From an uncultured Pseudomonadota bacterium (GTDB taxonomy: Bacteria > Pseudomonadota > Gammaproteobacteria > Burkholderiales > Burkholderiaceae), in contig CAMLIZ010000038.1 in NCBI GenBank assembly GCA_946480245.1, positions 1 to 34,408 on the forward strand: a stretch of DNA of 34,408 bases, given 5' to 3'. Of this stretch, positions 18,718 to 26,864 are shown piece by piece. Under the pieces are notes generated by a model. It saw nothing but the letters and a program-made list of their open reading frames with translations. It made no database searches and had not been told where the DNA came from. The position numbers and the translations under genes were made by a program. Position 1 is the stretch's first letter. Each line of letters starts with the position of its first letter.

Positions 18718-20055
18718 CTACTTGGCGAGCAGCCGATTGATCTGCTGCACGTCGTCCGGGCCGAGTTGGCCCGAGGCCTGGCGCAGCTTCAGGCTGGTCA
18801 GCAGAAGGTCGTAGCGGGCCTTGGCCAAATCGGTCTGCGTCTGGAACAGCTGGCTCTGGGAATTGAGCACATCCAGGTTCACGCGCACACCCACCTTGTA
18901 GCCCAGCTGGGTGGCCTCGAGTGCGAGCTTGCTCGACGACTCCGCCGCCTCCAGCGCCTTCACGCGCGCCTGGCCGGAGGCCACGCCAAGGTAGGCGGTG
19001 CGGGTGGACACGGCCACCTGGCGTCGAGTGGCCTCGAGGTCGTCACGCGCCTTGTCTTCCAGCACCAGCGTTTCCTTGACCCTGTTTTGCACGGAGAAGC
19101 CGGCGAACAGCGGCACGTTGAGCTGCACGCCGATGGTGGAGCCGTTGGTCGTGCCGGTGGCGCCGCTCAGGGCCGCTAGCGCTCCGGTGGCGTGCTGCGT
19201 GCTGACGCTGCCCACCAGGTCGACGGTCGGCAGGTGGCCGGCGCGAGCCTTCTTGGTTTCCAGCTGCGCAATGTCAAACGCCAGCTGCGTCTTGCGCACG
19301 TTCGGGTTCTGGCTCTCGGCGTTCGCCACCCACTGCTCCGGATTGCCGGGCGCCAGCTCGGGCACGGTCACAGGTACGACGAGCGGGTTGGGCTTGACGT
19401 TGCTGCGCCCGACCAGCTGGTCCAGCACGGCCTGCTTGGTGTTGAGGTCGTTCTCGGCCGCGATCTGCTGCGCCGTGGCAAGGTCGTAGCGCGCCTGCGC
19501 CTCTCGCGTGTCGGTGATGGTGGCCGTGCCGACCTCGAAATTGCGCTTGGCCGAGGCCAGCTGCTCGGTGATCGCAGCGGTGGAGGCGCGTGCGTTGGCC
19601 AGCGTGTCCTGCGCGGCCAGCACGTCGAAGTAGGCCTGGGCCACGCGCACGATCAGGTCCTGCTCCGCGCTTTGCAGGTCGGCCTGGGCGATCTGCAGCC
19701 GCTTCTGCGCCTGGCCGATCGTCGCGCCATTGGCCACGTTGAACAGCGGCTGCCGGGCGTCGATTTCCGCCTTGGTGTTGTTCTCGGACCTGTTGCCTGC
19801 CAGCGGAAGGTCGCTTTGCACCCGCGCCGCCGTGGCCGCCACGCCCACGCTGGGCAGCCGCAACGCATCTGCCTGTGCTGCGCTGTACTCGGCCGCCTGC
19901 GCCGTGGCCCGCGCGCCCAGGTAGGTGGCGTCGTATTCGCGTGCCGCGTTGTACAGCGTCAGGAGGTCTTCAGCATGCACGGACTGCAGGGCACCCAGCG
20001 CAAGAGCCAGGGGCAGCAACCGGGTGCGCAGCACGCGGGAACGCTTCAGCGACAT
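18718..20055 (-). CDS. tolC: TolC-family outer-membrane efflux protein
   Basis: The 445-residue TolC-type protein forms the outer-membrane and periplasmic exit duct of tripartite efflux or type I secretion. The signal peptide ends near SVHA (residue 28) and the mature protein starts EDLLTLYNAAREYDATYLGA, a TolC hallmark. Two repeated halves are seen: the first with ARQPLFNVANGATIGQAQ, the second with LNVPLFAGFSVQNRVKE. Long coiled helical segments and VNLDVLNSQSQLFQTQTDLAKARYD follow. AAGGA lies upstream of the ATG at 20055; the 20-residue upstream extension was rejected. It lies downstream of the TetR and PCMT-like genes on the same strand, separated from PCMT by 188 bp with no visible gene. 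No inner-membrane pump is in the window. Confidence 0.94.
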   Translation of the reverse strand: MSLKRSRVLRTRLLPLALALGALQSVHAEDLLTLYNAAREYDATYLGARATAQAAEYSAAQADALRLPSVGVAATAARVQSDLPLAGNRSENNTKAEIDARQPLFNVANGATIGQAQKRLQIAQADLQSAEQDLIVRVAQAYFDVLAAQDTLANARASTAAITEQLASAKRNFEVGTATITDTREAQARYDLATAQQIAAENDLNTKQAVLDQLVGRSNVKPNPLVVPVTVPELAPGNPEQWVANAESQNPNVRKTQLAFDIAQLETKKARAGHLPTVDLVGSVSTQHATGALAALSGATGTTNGSTIGVQLNVPLFAGFSVQNRVKETLVLEDKARDDLEATRRQVAVSTRTAYLGVASGQARVKALEAAESSSKLALEATQLGYKVGVRVNLDVLNSQSQLFQTQTDLAKARYDLLLTSLKLRQASGQLGPDDVQQINRLLAK

Positions 20056-20243
20056 GGGGGTTCCTTGAGTGGTGACTTGTTGGCGAGGGCATGAAACGCC
20101 ACGGCCGACCTCCATCGACCCTGCTGCAGCGTTGCCGGCGAGGTTATAAACGGCCGCGCGCGGCGCGCCAGCGGCAATGCGACAGCCTGCCGGGATCGCG
20201 GAGCAGGACGGCGATTGCGGCCGACAGGCTGCGGCGCGGCCAT

Positions 20244-20897
20244 TCAGAACTTGAAGCGGGTGGGCTCGGGAAAGCCGAGCAGGCGCGGCGCCACCGTGTC
20301 GAACAGTTCGGTGCGTTCGAAGCTTGCGTCGCCGGTGCGGGTGATGAGCATCGCGCGCATCACCGGCTCCGACCCCACGATCCCAACGAGGCGGCCACCG
20401 ACCTTCAACTGCTGCAGCAGCACCGCCGGCACCTCTGCGACCGAGCCCGACAGCAGGATGGCGTCGAATGGCGCCTCGCCAGGCAGACCGTTGCTGCCGT
20501 CGCCTTCATGCACCCGCACGTTGTACACACCGGCGCGCTCGAGGTTGCCGCGAGCCGTGGCAGCCAGCTCGGGCTGGCGCTCGATCGTGTGCACCTGCTG
20601 CGCCTTGTGGCCCATCATCGCGGCCATGTAGCCGGTGCCGGTGCCGATCTCCAGCACCTTTTCGTGGCGGGCCAGCTTCAGTTCCTGCAGCAGCCTGGCC
20701 TCCACCTTCGGGGTCAGCATGCACTGGCCGCCGGGCAGTGGCAGCTCGGTGTCCATGAAGGCAAGTGCCTTGTACGCAGGCGGCACGAAGTCCTCGCGCT
20801 TCACTTCCGCCAGCAACTGCAGCACGCTGTCGTCCAGCACCTCCCAGGTGCGGATCTGCTGCTCGATCATGTTGAAACGGGCTTGTTCGATGTTCAT
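20244..20897 (-). CDS. Protein-L-isoaspartate O-methyltransferase-like protein
   Basis: The 217-residue protein is in the PCMT family of SAM-dependent methyltransferases. The start FNMIEQQIRTWEVLD and KREDFVPPAYKALAFMDTELPL are family features. SAM motif I is VLEIGTGTGYMAAMMG (82-97), and DAILLSGSV and LKVGGRLVGIVG follow. The usual PCMT loop with GQTISQP is replaced by GGQCMLTPKVEARLLQEL, so the Thr-Ile-Ser segment that contacts the isoaspartyl substrate is missing, and repair activity is doubtful. Start at 20897 was chosen from homology; the N-terminal extension is a shadow. It follows the TetR gene by 41 bp and precedes tolC; the order is common in this group of bacteria. Confidence 0.85.
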   Translation of the reverse strand: MNIEQARFNMIEQQIRTWEVLDDSVLQLLAEVKREDFVPPAYKALAFMDTELPLPGGQCMLTPKVEARLLQELKLARHEKVLEIGTGTGYMAAMMGHKAQQVHTIERQPELAATARGNLERAGVYNVRVHEGDGSNGLPGEAPFDAILLSGSVAEVPAVLLQQLKVGGRLVGIVGSEPVMRAMLITRTGDASFERTELFDTVAPRLLGFPEPTRFKF

Positions 20898-20938
20898 GGC
20901 GTGTCCTGGTGCGGGCAAATCGACGTCAACCGGGAATT

Positions 20939-21637
20939 CTATTTCTCGGCGCTCGAGCCGCCGGGCGCCGCGCGCACTTCGAGGCCACGCAGCACCAGTT
21001 CCATCTGGGTGGCGATGAAGCTCTGCGGATTCATGTCCATGCCCTCCAGCCCGCACGGCCCGAGCGAATGCTTATGCATCGCGAGCAGCAGCACGGGCGC
21101 GATCAGCGCATGCACGATGTCGTCCACCGGCAGAGCGCGGAACTCGCCCCGATCGATACCGCGCTGCACCGTCCGTCCGATCAGCGCGCGCGACGGACGC
21201 ACCACCTCGTCGACATAGAACTGCGCCAGTTCCGGAAAATTGCGCGCCTCCGACAGCATGATCTTGAAGATGCCCGACGCGTCGGTGTCGCCCACACGGG
21301 TCCACCACGCTTCCATCAGGCAGCGCAGCAGTTCCGGCGTGCTGCCTTCGAACGCGTCGACCAGTCCCTGGCCCTCGGCGATCAGCGTGGAGAGGTTCTG
21401 CCGCACGGCCTCCTTGAACAGCTCTTCCTTGCTGGGGAAGTAGAGGTATAGCGTGCCCTTCGACACGCCCGCGCGCGCGGCCACTTCCTCGGAGCGCGTG
21501 GCGGCGAAGCCTTTTTCGACGAAGAGTGCGAGCGCCGCGTCCAGCAACTCCTGCGGGCGAGCCTCCTTGCGGCGTTGGCGCGAGGAGGCGGGGGGGGTGG
21601 CGACGGGTGGGGTGGATGAGGGCGGTGGCATGATCAT
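20939..21637 (-). CDS. TetR/AcrR-family transcriptional regulator
   Basis: The 232-residue regulator has a low-complexity Pro/Ser N-terminus. A TetR helix-turn-helix then runs from ARPQELLDAALALFVEKGF through RSEEVAARAGVSKGTLYLYF (about residues 47-66). The ligand-binding domain includes PELLRCLMEAWW and FPELAQFYVDEVVRP. It starts at 21637 (MIMPPP; the second Met at 21631 is an alternative). The operator immediately upstream overlaps its own promoter. Upstream of the PCMT and tolC genes on the same strand, it may control efflux through TolC. It is divergent from uppP. The ligand is unknown. Confidence 0.94.
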   Translation of the reverse strand: MIMPPPSSTPPVATPPASSRQRRKEARPQELLDAALALFVEKGFAATRSEEVAARAGVSKGTLYLYFPSKEELFKEAVRQNLSTLIAEGQGLVDAFEGSTPELLRCLMEAWWTRVGDTDASGIFKIMLSEARNFPELAQFYVDEVVRPSRALIGRTVQRGIDRGEFRALPVDDIVHALIAPVLLLAMHKHSLGPCGLEGMDMNPQSFIATQMELVLRGLEVRAAPGGSSAEK

Positions 21638-21638
21638 C

Positions 21639-21660
21639 TTACTGACTGACTGGTCAGTAA
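21639..21660. promoter_or_regulatory. TetR-type operator with nested palindromes
   Basis: The outer inverted repeat has perfect 8-bp arms TTACTGAC and GTCAGTAA, 6 bp apart. A shifted inner palindrome ACTGAC-TG-GTCAGT (21645-21658) also exists because ACTG is repeated. The site overlaps the TetR -10 by 2 bp and ends at its start codon, so self-repression is very likely. Two overlapping dyads could bind two dimers. Confidence 0.85.
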
Positions 21661-21687
21661 TGTAGCAAGCGAGGTGTTGCGGGTCAA
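21659..21687 (-). promoter_or_regulatory. Promoter of the TetR gene
   Basis: On the minus strand, -35 TTGACC (21687-21682) and -10 TACATT (21664-21659) are 17 bp apart. This is the best sigma-70 match near the gene, and the -10 touches the operator. Confidence 0.65.
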
Positions 21688-21721
21688 CCGCACCGCGTCA
21701 AGGAAGCGCGCGTCGCGCCGC

Positions 21722-21750
21722 TATCATCCGCCGCTTTCATGCTGCAGGAG
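21722..21750 (+). promoter_or_regulatory. uppP leader: possible -10 and a strong Shine-Dalgarno that fixes a GTG start
   Basis: TATCAT at 21722-21727 is a possible -10 (no good -35 seen). AGGAG at 21746-21750 lies five bases before the GTG at 21756, supporting that non-ATG start. Confidence 0.45.
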
Positions 21751-21755
21751 CCTTT

Positions 21756-22580
21756 GTGGATCTCGTGTTGCTCGCCAAAGCAGCCGTCATGGGCGTCGTG
21801 GAAGGCCTCACCGAATTCCTGCCGGTCTCGTCGACCGGGCATCTGATCCTGGCCGGTTCGCTGCTGCGATTCACGGTCGGCTCGGCCAAGGTGTTCGAGA
21901 TCGTGATCCAGACCGGCGCCATCCTGGCCGTCGTGCTGATCTACTGGCAACGCGTGCGCGACACCGTGCTGGGTCTGGCCGACAGCGCGGCGGCGCGGCG
22001 CTTCGCGCTCAACGTGGTGATCGGTTGCATCCCGGCCGGCGTGCTGGGCGTGCTGTTCAACAAGGCGATCCAGGCCCACCTGTTCACGCCGCTGGTGGTG
22101 GCCACCACCTTCGTGCTCGGCGCCTTCGTCATCCTCTGGGCGGAGCATCGACCCGCCGCCGCCACGCGCGTGCAGACCGTCGACGAGATGACCGCATGGG
22201 ACGCGCTGAAGATCGGCCTCGCCCAGTGCTTTGCGTTGGTTCCCGGCACCAGCCGCTCGGGTGCCACCATCATCGGCGGCATGCTGCTGGGCCTGTCGCG
22301 CAAGGCGGCCACGGACTTCAGCTTCTTCCTCGCGATCCCGACGCTGATCGGCGCCGGCCTGCTCAGCCTGTACAAGAACCGGGCGCTGCTGACCGCGGCT
22401 GACCTGCCGCTGTTTGCCGTTGGAACCGTGGTCTCGTTCCTCGCTGCATGGGTGTGCGTGCGTTGGCTGCTGCGCTATGTGGCCAGCCACAGCTTCGTGC
22501 CGTTTGCCTGGTATCGCATCGTGTTCGGCCTGATCGTGCTGCTCACCTGGTGGACCGGCACGGTGGCCTGGGCGGACTGA
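21756..22580 (+). CDS. uppP: Undecaprenyl-diphosphatase
   Basis: The 274-residue inner-membrane enzyme (BacA/UppP) removes a phosphate from undecaprenyl pyrophosphate to recycle the carrier lipid for peptidoglycan and other envelope glycans; it also gives bacitracin tolerance. The motifs [17 protein letters not shown] (16-32, catalytic Glu residues) and [10 protein letters not shown] (about 163-172) are intact. About eight hydrophobic segments are present. The start is GTG, set by AGGAG. It converges with trmB with only 2 bp between stops. A housekeeping gene, probably constitutive. Confidence 0.97.
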   Translation: MDLVLLAKAAVMGVVEGLTEFLPVSSTGHLILAGSLLRFTVGSAKVFEIVIQTGAILAVVLIYWQRVRDTVLGLADSAAARRFALNVVIGCIPAGVLGVLFNKAIQAHLFTPLVVATTFVLGAFVILWAEHRPAAATRVQTVDEMTAWDALKIGLAQCFALVPGTSRSGATIIGGMLLGLSRKAATDFSFFLAIPTLIGAGLLSLYKNRALLTAADLPLFAVGTVVSFLAAWVCVRWLLRYVASHSFVPFAWYRIVFGLIVLLTWWTGTVAWAD

Positions 22581-22582
22581 CG

Positions 22583-23278
22583 TCACCGTCGCTCGAACAC
22601 CAGATCCCACACGCCGTGGCCGAGCCGCAGGCCACGCTGTTCGAACTTGGTCAGCGGCCGATAGCCGGGCCGCGGTGCGTAGTCGAGCGCGGTGTTGTGC
22701 AGGCCCGGTTCGGCCGCCAGCACCTCCAGCATCTGCTGCGCATAGGGCTGCCAGTCCGTCGCGCAGTGCAGATAGCCGCCGGGCGCCAGCCGCGTGACGA
22801 GGCGCGCCACGAAGGCCGGCTGGATCAGCCGGCGCTTGTGGTGCTTCTTCTTGTGCCACGGGTCCGGAAAGAAGATGTGCACACCGGCCAGCGAAGCCGG
22901 CGCAATCATTTGCTCCAGCACCTGCACGGCATCGTGCTGCACGATGCGCACGTTGCTCAGTCCCGTTTCACCAATGCGCTTGAGCAGCGCGCCGACGCCG
23001 GGTGTGTGCACCTCCACCCCGATGAAATGGGTGTCCGGGCGTGCGGCAGCAATCTGCGCCGTGGCATCGCCCATGCCGAAGCCGATCTCCAGTACCACCG
23101 GCGCCTGCGCGCCGAACACGCCTGCGCAATCCAGTGGCTCAGCCTGGAACGGCAGCACGAAGCGGGGGCCCAGTTCGGACAACGCGCGCTGCTGCCCGGT
23201 GCCCATGCGGCCGGCGCGAAGCACATAGCTGCGCACGGGGCGCAGCGCAGGGGCGGGAGGCGAGGCGGCGTCGGTCAT
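22583..23278 (-). CDS. trmB: tRNA (guanine-N7-)-methyltransferase
   Basis: TrmB methylates G46 in the variable loop of tRNAs using SAM. The 231-residue product has [13 protein letters not shown] near the N-terminus and the SAM motif [12 protein letters not shown] (62-73). The diagnostic [16 protein letters not shown] is followed by [19 protein letters not shown]; the C-terminus carries [18 protein letters not shown]. Start at 23278 has no clear Shine-Dalgarno, and a GC-rich hairpin ends 10 bases before it. It lies downstream of tRNA-Gly on the same strand, so read-through of the intervening hairpin may supply part of its transcript. Confidence 0.96.
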   Translation of the reverse strand: MTDAASPPAPALRPVRSYVLRAGRMGTGQQRALSELGPRFVLPFQAEPLDCAGVFGAQAPVVLEIGFGMGDATAQIAAARPDTHFIGVEVHTPGVGALLKRIGETGLSNVRIVQHDAVQVLEQMIAPASLAGVHIFFPDPWHKKKHHKRRLIQPAFVARLVTRLAPGGYLHCATDWQPYAQQMLEVLAAEPGLHNTALDYAPRPGYRPLTKFEQRGLRLGHGVWDLVFERR

Positions 23279-23287
23279 ACAACGGGA

Positions 23288-23309
23288 AAGGGCCGCGATG
23301 GCGGCCCTT
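23288..23309 (-). terminator. Hairpin between tRNA-Gly and trmB
   Basis: AAGGGCCGC and GCGGCCCTT (9-bp perfect arms, 4-base loop) form a strong stem on the minus strand after the tRNA. It is followed by only TTTCCC, so it is a moderate intrinsic terminator or an RNA-processing stem. It is also the 5' leader of trmB. Confidence 0.6.
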
Positions 23310-23316
23310 CAGGGTT

Positions 23317-23390
23317 TGGAGCGGGTGAAGGGAATCGAACCCTCGTATGAAGCTTGGGAAGCTGCCGTTCTACCATTGAACTACACCCGC
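23317..23390 (-). tRNA. tRNA-Gly (anticodon CCC)
   Basis: The 74-base cloverleaf has acceptor GCGGGTG/CACCCGC, D-arm GTTC/GAAC, T-arm GAGGG-TTCGATT-CCCTT, discriminator T and an encoded CCA. The anticodon loop reads TTCCCAA, giving anticodon CCC for GGG codons. The anticodon stem has one C-T mismatch at 28-42. TCC and GCC isoacceptors were considered and excluded by the loop sequence. Confidence 0.96.
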
Positions 23391-23431
23391 GCGAGGCGCA
23401 GATTATAGGCAGCGCGCAACCAGGGAGCACC

Positions 23432-24388
23432 ATGGACACTTCGGAATCACCCTCCGCGTCGCCGGCCTTGCGCCTGCTGTGCGTGCTAGCGGCGGCGGAC
23501 GACGCCTGGTCCGAGGTGCTGGACAAGCTGCCCGACTCGCCCTGGGGCCCGTTCCAGATCGAGCACTGCCCGGACGCAACAAGCGCGGCGGCCCGCCTGG
23601 CCGAAGTGCCGTTCGATGCCCTGCTCGCCGCGCAGCCCGCAACGCCGTGGCCAGGATTGGCCCAGGCTGCGCTGAACAGCGCGGTGGTGCTGGTCGGGCC
23701 CGAGTTGCATCCGGGGGATGTCGCGGCCTTGCTGGCGCAGGGCGTTCAGGACGTGCTGCCGATGGCCGAGGCGCGGCAGCCGCAGGTGCTGGCACGAGCG
23801 CTGCGGCTCGGCGTGGAGCGCAAGCGCATCGAGCGCGATGCACGCAAGGCTTACGCCACCGACCTGGCCACCGGGCTGCCGAACCACGCGCAGCTGATCG
23901 AGCACATGAGCCACCTGCTGGCATTGCGGGAACGCGAGCCGGCGCCGATGGCGCTGCTGGTGCTGCGGCTCGAAGGGCCGGCCGGCATCCAGGCGCGCCT
24001 GGGTCGCGAGTCGGCCAACGTGTTGCGACGCAAGGTGGCGGTGCGGCTGCGCGCCGGTGTGCGCGCCAGCGACGTGGTGGCGTCGCTGGGCGTGGATGGC
24101 TTCGCGGTGCTGCTGTCCGCCATCGAGGAGCCGGCGCACGCGCAGCGCGTGGCGCAGAAGCTGACGCATGCGTTGCGGCAGCCGTTCACGGTGATGGGCA
24201 ACAACGTCGGCGTGGCGGTCGGCGTGGGCACGGCCCTCTATCCGTCGGATGGCAAGCAGGCCGACGCGCTGTTGCGGCGCGCCAGCGGAGCAGCTGCGGT
24301 GACGCCTGCGCTGGGGCGTGCGGCCTTCGGCAACCGCCCCGATGGCCACCTGCCGCACGCAGCCAACGACGACGACGGCTCGCCTTGA
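23432..24388 (+). CDS. Receiver-like plus degenerate GGDEF-domain protein
   Basis: The 318-residue protein has an N-terminal half resembling a response-regulator receiver (LRLLCVLAAADDAW to about residue 135) without a clear phospho-acceptor context. A C-terminal GGDEF-like domain begins at AYATDLATGLPNHAQL (140-155). The active-site motif reads GVDGF at 220-224 instead of GGDEF, so diguanylate cyclase activity is very unlikely. VGVGTALYPSDGKQADALLRRA is the conserved end of the fold. ATG at 23432 follows GGGAG. It converges with gabD (16 bp). It could bind GTP or c-di-GMP or act by protein contact; no I-site is evident. The tail is acidic (NDDDGSP). Confidence 0.85.
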   Translation: MDTSESPSASPALRLLCVLAAADDAWSEVLDKLPDSPWGPFQIEHCPDATSAAARLAEVPFDALLAAQPATPWPGLAQAALNSAVVLVGPELHPGDVAALLAQGVQDVLPMAEARQPQVLARALRLGVERKRIERDARKAYATDLATGLPNHAQLIEHMSHLLALREREPAPMALLVLRLEGPAGIQARLGRESANVLRRKVAVRLRAGVRASDVVASLGVDGFAVLLSAIEEPAHAQRVAQKLTHALRQPFTVMGNNVGVAVGVGTALYPSDGKQADALLRRASGAAAVTPALGRAAFGNRPDGHLPHAANDDDGSP

Positions 24389-24404
24389 ACCGCACCTCGC
24401 AGGC

Positions 24405-25883
24405 TTACTTCTGGATGTCGCCCAGGCAGAGGTACTTCACCTCGAGGTAATCCTCGATGCCCTGGCGGCCGCCTTCGCGCCCCAGCCCCGACTGCTTGAC
24501 GCCGCCGAACGGCACCTCGGCGGTGGAGATCAGGCCGGTGTTGATGCCCACCATGCCGTACTCCAGCGCCTCGGCCACGCGGAAGATGCGGCCCACGTCG
24601 CGCGTGTAGAAGTAGCTGGCGAGGCCGAACTCGGTGTTGTTGGCCGCCTGCACCGCCTCGTCCTCGCTCCGGAAGCGGAACACCGGCGCCACCGGGCCGA
24701 AGGTCTCCTCGCGCGCACACAGCATCTCGCTGCTGGCGTCGGCGAGCACCGTGGGCTCGAAGAAGCGCTCGCCGATGCGCTTGCCGCCGGCCAGCACGCG
24801 GGCGCCCTTGGCCACCGCGTCGGCCACATGGCGCTCGACCTTGGCCAAGCCCTGCTCGTCGATCAGCGGGCCCTGCGTGATCCCGGGTTCGAAGCCGTTG
24901 CCCACCTTGATGCCGCGTGTCTTGTCGGCCAGGCGCTGCACGAAGGCGTCGTAGATGCCGCTCTGCACGTACAGCCGGTTCGCGCACACGCAGGTCTGGC
25001 CGGCATTGCGGTACTTGCTGGCGAGCGCGCCTTCTACGGCGCTGTCGAGATCGGCGTCATCGAACACGATGAACGGCGCATTGCCACCGAGCTCGAGGCT
25101 GAGCTTCTTGATCGTGGGGGCGCACTGCTGCATCAGGATGCGGCCCACTTCGGTGGAGCCGGTGAACGACAGATGCCGCACGAGGTCGCTCTCGCACAGC
25201 ACCTTGCCCACCGCGATGGAGCGCTCGGCGTCGGCGGTGACCACGTTCAGCACGCCGCCTGGCATGCCGGCGCGCTGCGCCAGTTCGGCCAGCGCCAGCG
25301 CCGACAGCGGCGTGGCCTCGGCCGGCTTGATGACCACCGGGCAGCCGGCCGCCAGCGCAGGGGCCACCTTGCGCGTGATCATCGCGATGGGAAAGTTCCA
25401 CGGCGTGATTGCCGCGCACACGCCCACCGGCTGCTTGAGCACGAGGTAGCGCTTGTTGTTGTCGGTGGTGGGGATCGTCTCGCCGTAGACGCGCTTGGCC
25501 TCTTCGGCAAACCACTCGATGAAGCTGGCGCCGTAGCCCACTTCACCCTTGGCCTCCGCCAGCGGCTTGCCTTGCTCGGCGGTCATGATGCGCGCCAGGT
25601 CGTCGGCATGCTGGTGGATCAGCTGGTACCACTTGACGAGGATGGCGGCGCGCTCCTTGGCGGGCTTGCGCGCCCACGGGCCCCAGGCGAAGTGCGCGGC
25701 CTGCAACGCCTGCTGCGTGGCTTGCGCGCCGATGTTGGCCACGTCGGCCAGCTTCCGGCCGGTGGCCGGGTCGTTCACGCCGAAGCGCGCTTCACCGCGG
25801 TGCCACTCGCCGCCGATCAGGGCGTCGGTCTTCAGCAGCGTCGGGTCGTTCAGGGCGGCGAGCGGGGAGGTCTTCATGTCCAT
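24405..25883 (-). CDS. gabD: Succinate-semialdehyde dehydrogenase (NADP+)
   Basis: GabD oxidises succinate semialdehyde to succinate, the last step of GABA catabolism. The 492-residue product has ITPWNFPIAMITRK (159-172), FTGSTEVG (240-247), the general base Glu264 in SLELGGNAP and catalytic Cys298 in GQTCVCANR. EVPFGGVKQSGLGREGG is near the C-terminus. The GQTCVC pair and NNKRYLVLKQPVGVCAAITP match the GabD branch of the aldehyde dehydrogenases; glutarate-semialdehyde activity is an alternative. Start at 25883 (MDMKTSP) was preferred; an in-frame ATG at 25895 is possible. It is the last gene of the gabT-pot-speB-gabD operon. Confidence 0.95.
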   Translation of the reverse strand: MDMKTSPLAALNDPTLLKTDALIGGEWHRGEARFGVNDPATGRKLADVANIGAQATQQALQAAHFAWGPWARKPAKERAAILVKWYQLIHQHADDLARIMTAEQGKPLAEAKGEVGYGASFIEWFAEEAKRVYGETIPTTDNNKRYLVLKQPVGVCAAITPWNFPIAMITRKVAPALAAGCPVVIKPAEATPLSALALAELAQRAGMPGGVLNVVTADAERSIAVGKVLCESDLVRHLSFTGSTEVGRILMQQCAPTIKKLSLELGGNAPFIVFDDADLDSAVEGALASKYRNAGQTCVCANRLYVQSGIYDAFVQRLADKTRGIKVGNGFEPGITQGPLIDEQGLAKVERHVADAVAKGARVLAGGKRIGERFFEPTVLADASSEMLCAREETFGPVAPVFRFRSEDEAVQAANNTEFGLASYFYTRDVGRIFRVAEALEYGMVGINTGLISTAEVPFGGVKQSGLGREGGRQGIEDYLEVKYLCLGDIQK

Positions 25884-25906
25884 GGCAGCTCTCATGTTCG
25901 ATGGGT

Positions 25907-26854
25907 TCAGCGATAGCGTACGCCGGGCAGCACGCACAACATCTCGTAGAGCAGGTTGGCGGCGAGCAGCGCGGTGTTGCTGGAAGGGTCATAGGGTGGC
26001 GCCACCTCGACGAGGTCGCCGCCGACCACGTTCAATCCCCTGCAGCCACGAATGATTTCCAGCGCCTGCGGCACGCTGAGGCCGCCGATTTCCGGTGTGC
26101 CCGTGCCGCCGGCGAAGGCGGGATCGATGCCGTCGATGTCGAAGCTGATGTAGACGGGGCGCTGCGGGCCGATGCGCTCGCGTACCTGGTCCATCAGCGG
26201 CGCCAGCGATCGGTACCAGACCTCGTGCGCCTGCACCACGGTGAAGCCCTGCGCGCGTGGCCAGTCGAAATCGTCGGCGGCGTAGCCGGTGCCGCGCAGG
26301 CCGATCTGCCACACGGTGTCGCAGGCCAGCAGGCCTTCGTCCACCGCGCGGCGAAACGGCGTGCCGTGCGCGATGCGCTCGCCGAACATCTCGTCGTTGA
26401 TGTCGGCATGGGCATCCACATGCACCAGCGCCACCGGGCCGTGGCGGCGTGCCAGCGCGCGCAGGATCGGCAGCGCGATGGTGTGGTCGCCGCCCAAGGT
26501 GAGCGGCCTGCAGCCGGTGGCCAGCAGCTCGTCATAGTGGCGCTCGATGATGGCCACCGACTTCTCGAGCGAGTAGGGGTTGATCGGCACGTCGCCCAGG
26601 TCAGCGACCTGCAGCGTGTCGAAGGGCGCCGCGCCGGTGGCCATGTTGTAGGGCCGCAGCAGCGCCGACTCGGCGCGGATCTGCCGCGGGCCGAATCGCG
26701 CACCGGGTCGGTTCGAGGTACCGATGTCCACCGGCACGCCGACGAACGCGGCGTCGAGGCCGGCAGCGCTGGTGGCGGCCGGCAGCCGCATCATCGTGCC
26801 TGGGCCGGCGAAGCGCGGCATCGCGTTGCCACTCAGCGGTTGGTTCAAGTCCAT
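25907..26854 (-). CDS. Ureohydrolase: guanidinobutyrase or agmatinase
   Basis: The 315-residue arginase-superfamily enzyme cleaves a guanidino compound to an amine plus urea. Metal ligands are His124 (GGDHTI), Asp147, His149 and Asp151 (VDAHADI), and Asp239/Asp241 (SFDIDGIDPAFAGG). The N-terminal stretch NAMPRFAGPGTMMRLP and RPYNMATGAAPFDTLQVADLGDV resemble Pseudomonas GbuA (from memory). Encoded between a PotC-like permease and gabD, and with gabT in the operon, it would best release GABA from 4-guanidinobutyrate. Agmatinase (making putrescine) is the main alternative, as substrate specificity in this family is set by a few residues I cannot assign. It starts 10 bp after the permease stop. 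Confidence 0.88.
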   Translation of the reverse strand: MDLNQPLSGNAMPRFAGPGTMMRLPAATSAAGLDAAFVGVPVDIGTSNRPGARFGPRQIRAESALLRPYNMATGAAPFDTLQVADLGDVPINPYSLEKSVAIIERHYDELLATGCRPLTLGGDHTIALPILRALARRHGPVALVHVDAHADINDEMFGERIAHGTPFRRAVDEGLLACDTVWQIGLRGTGYAADDFDWPRAQGFTVVQAHEVWYRSLAPLMDQVRERIGPQRPVYISFDIDGIDPAFAGGTGTPEIGGLSVPQALEIIRGCRGLNVVGGDLVEVAPPYDPSSNTALLAANLLYEMLCVLPGVRYR

Positions 26855-26864
26855 GGCGCGAGGT

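Noticed and set aside
20183..20231. Inverted repeat CAGCCTG/CAGGCTG as a terminator after the PCMT-like gene
   Set aside because: The arms are 7 bp with a loop of about 35 bases and no T-tract, so it is weak.
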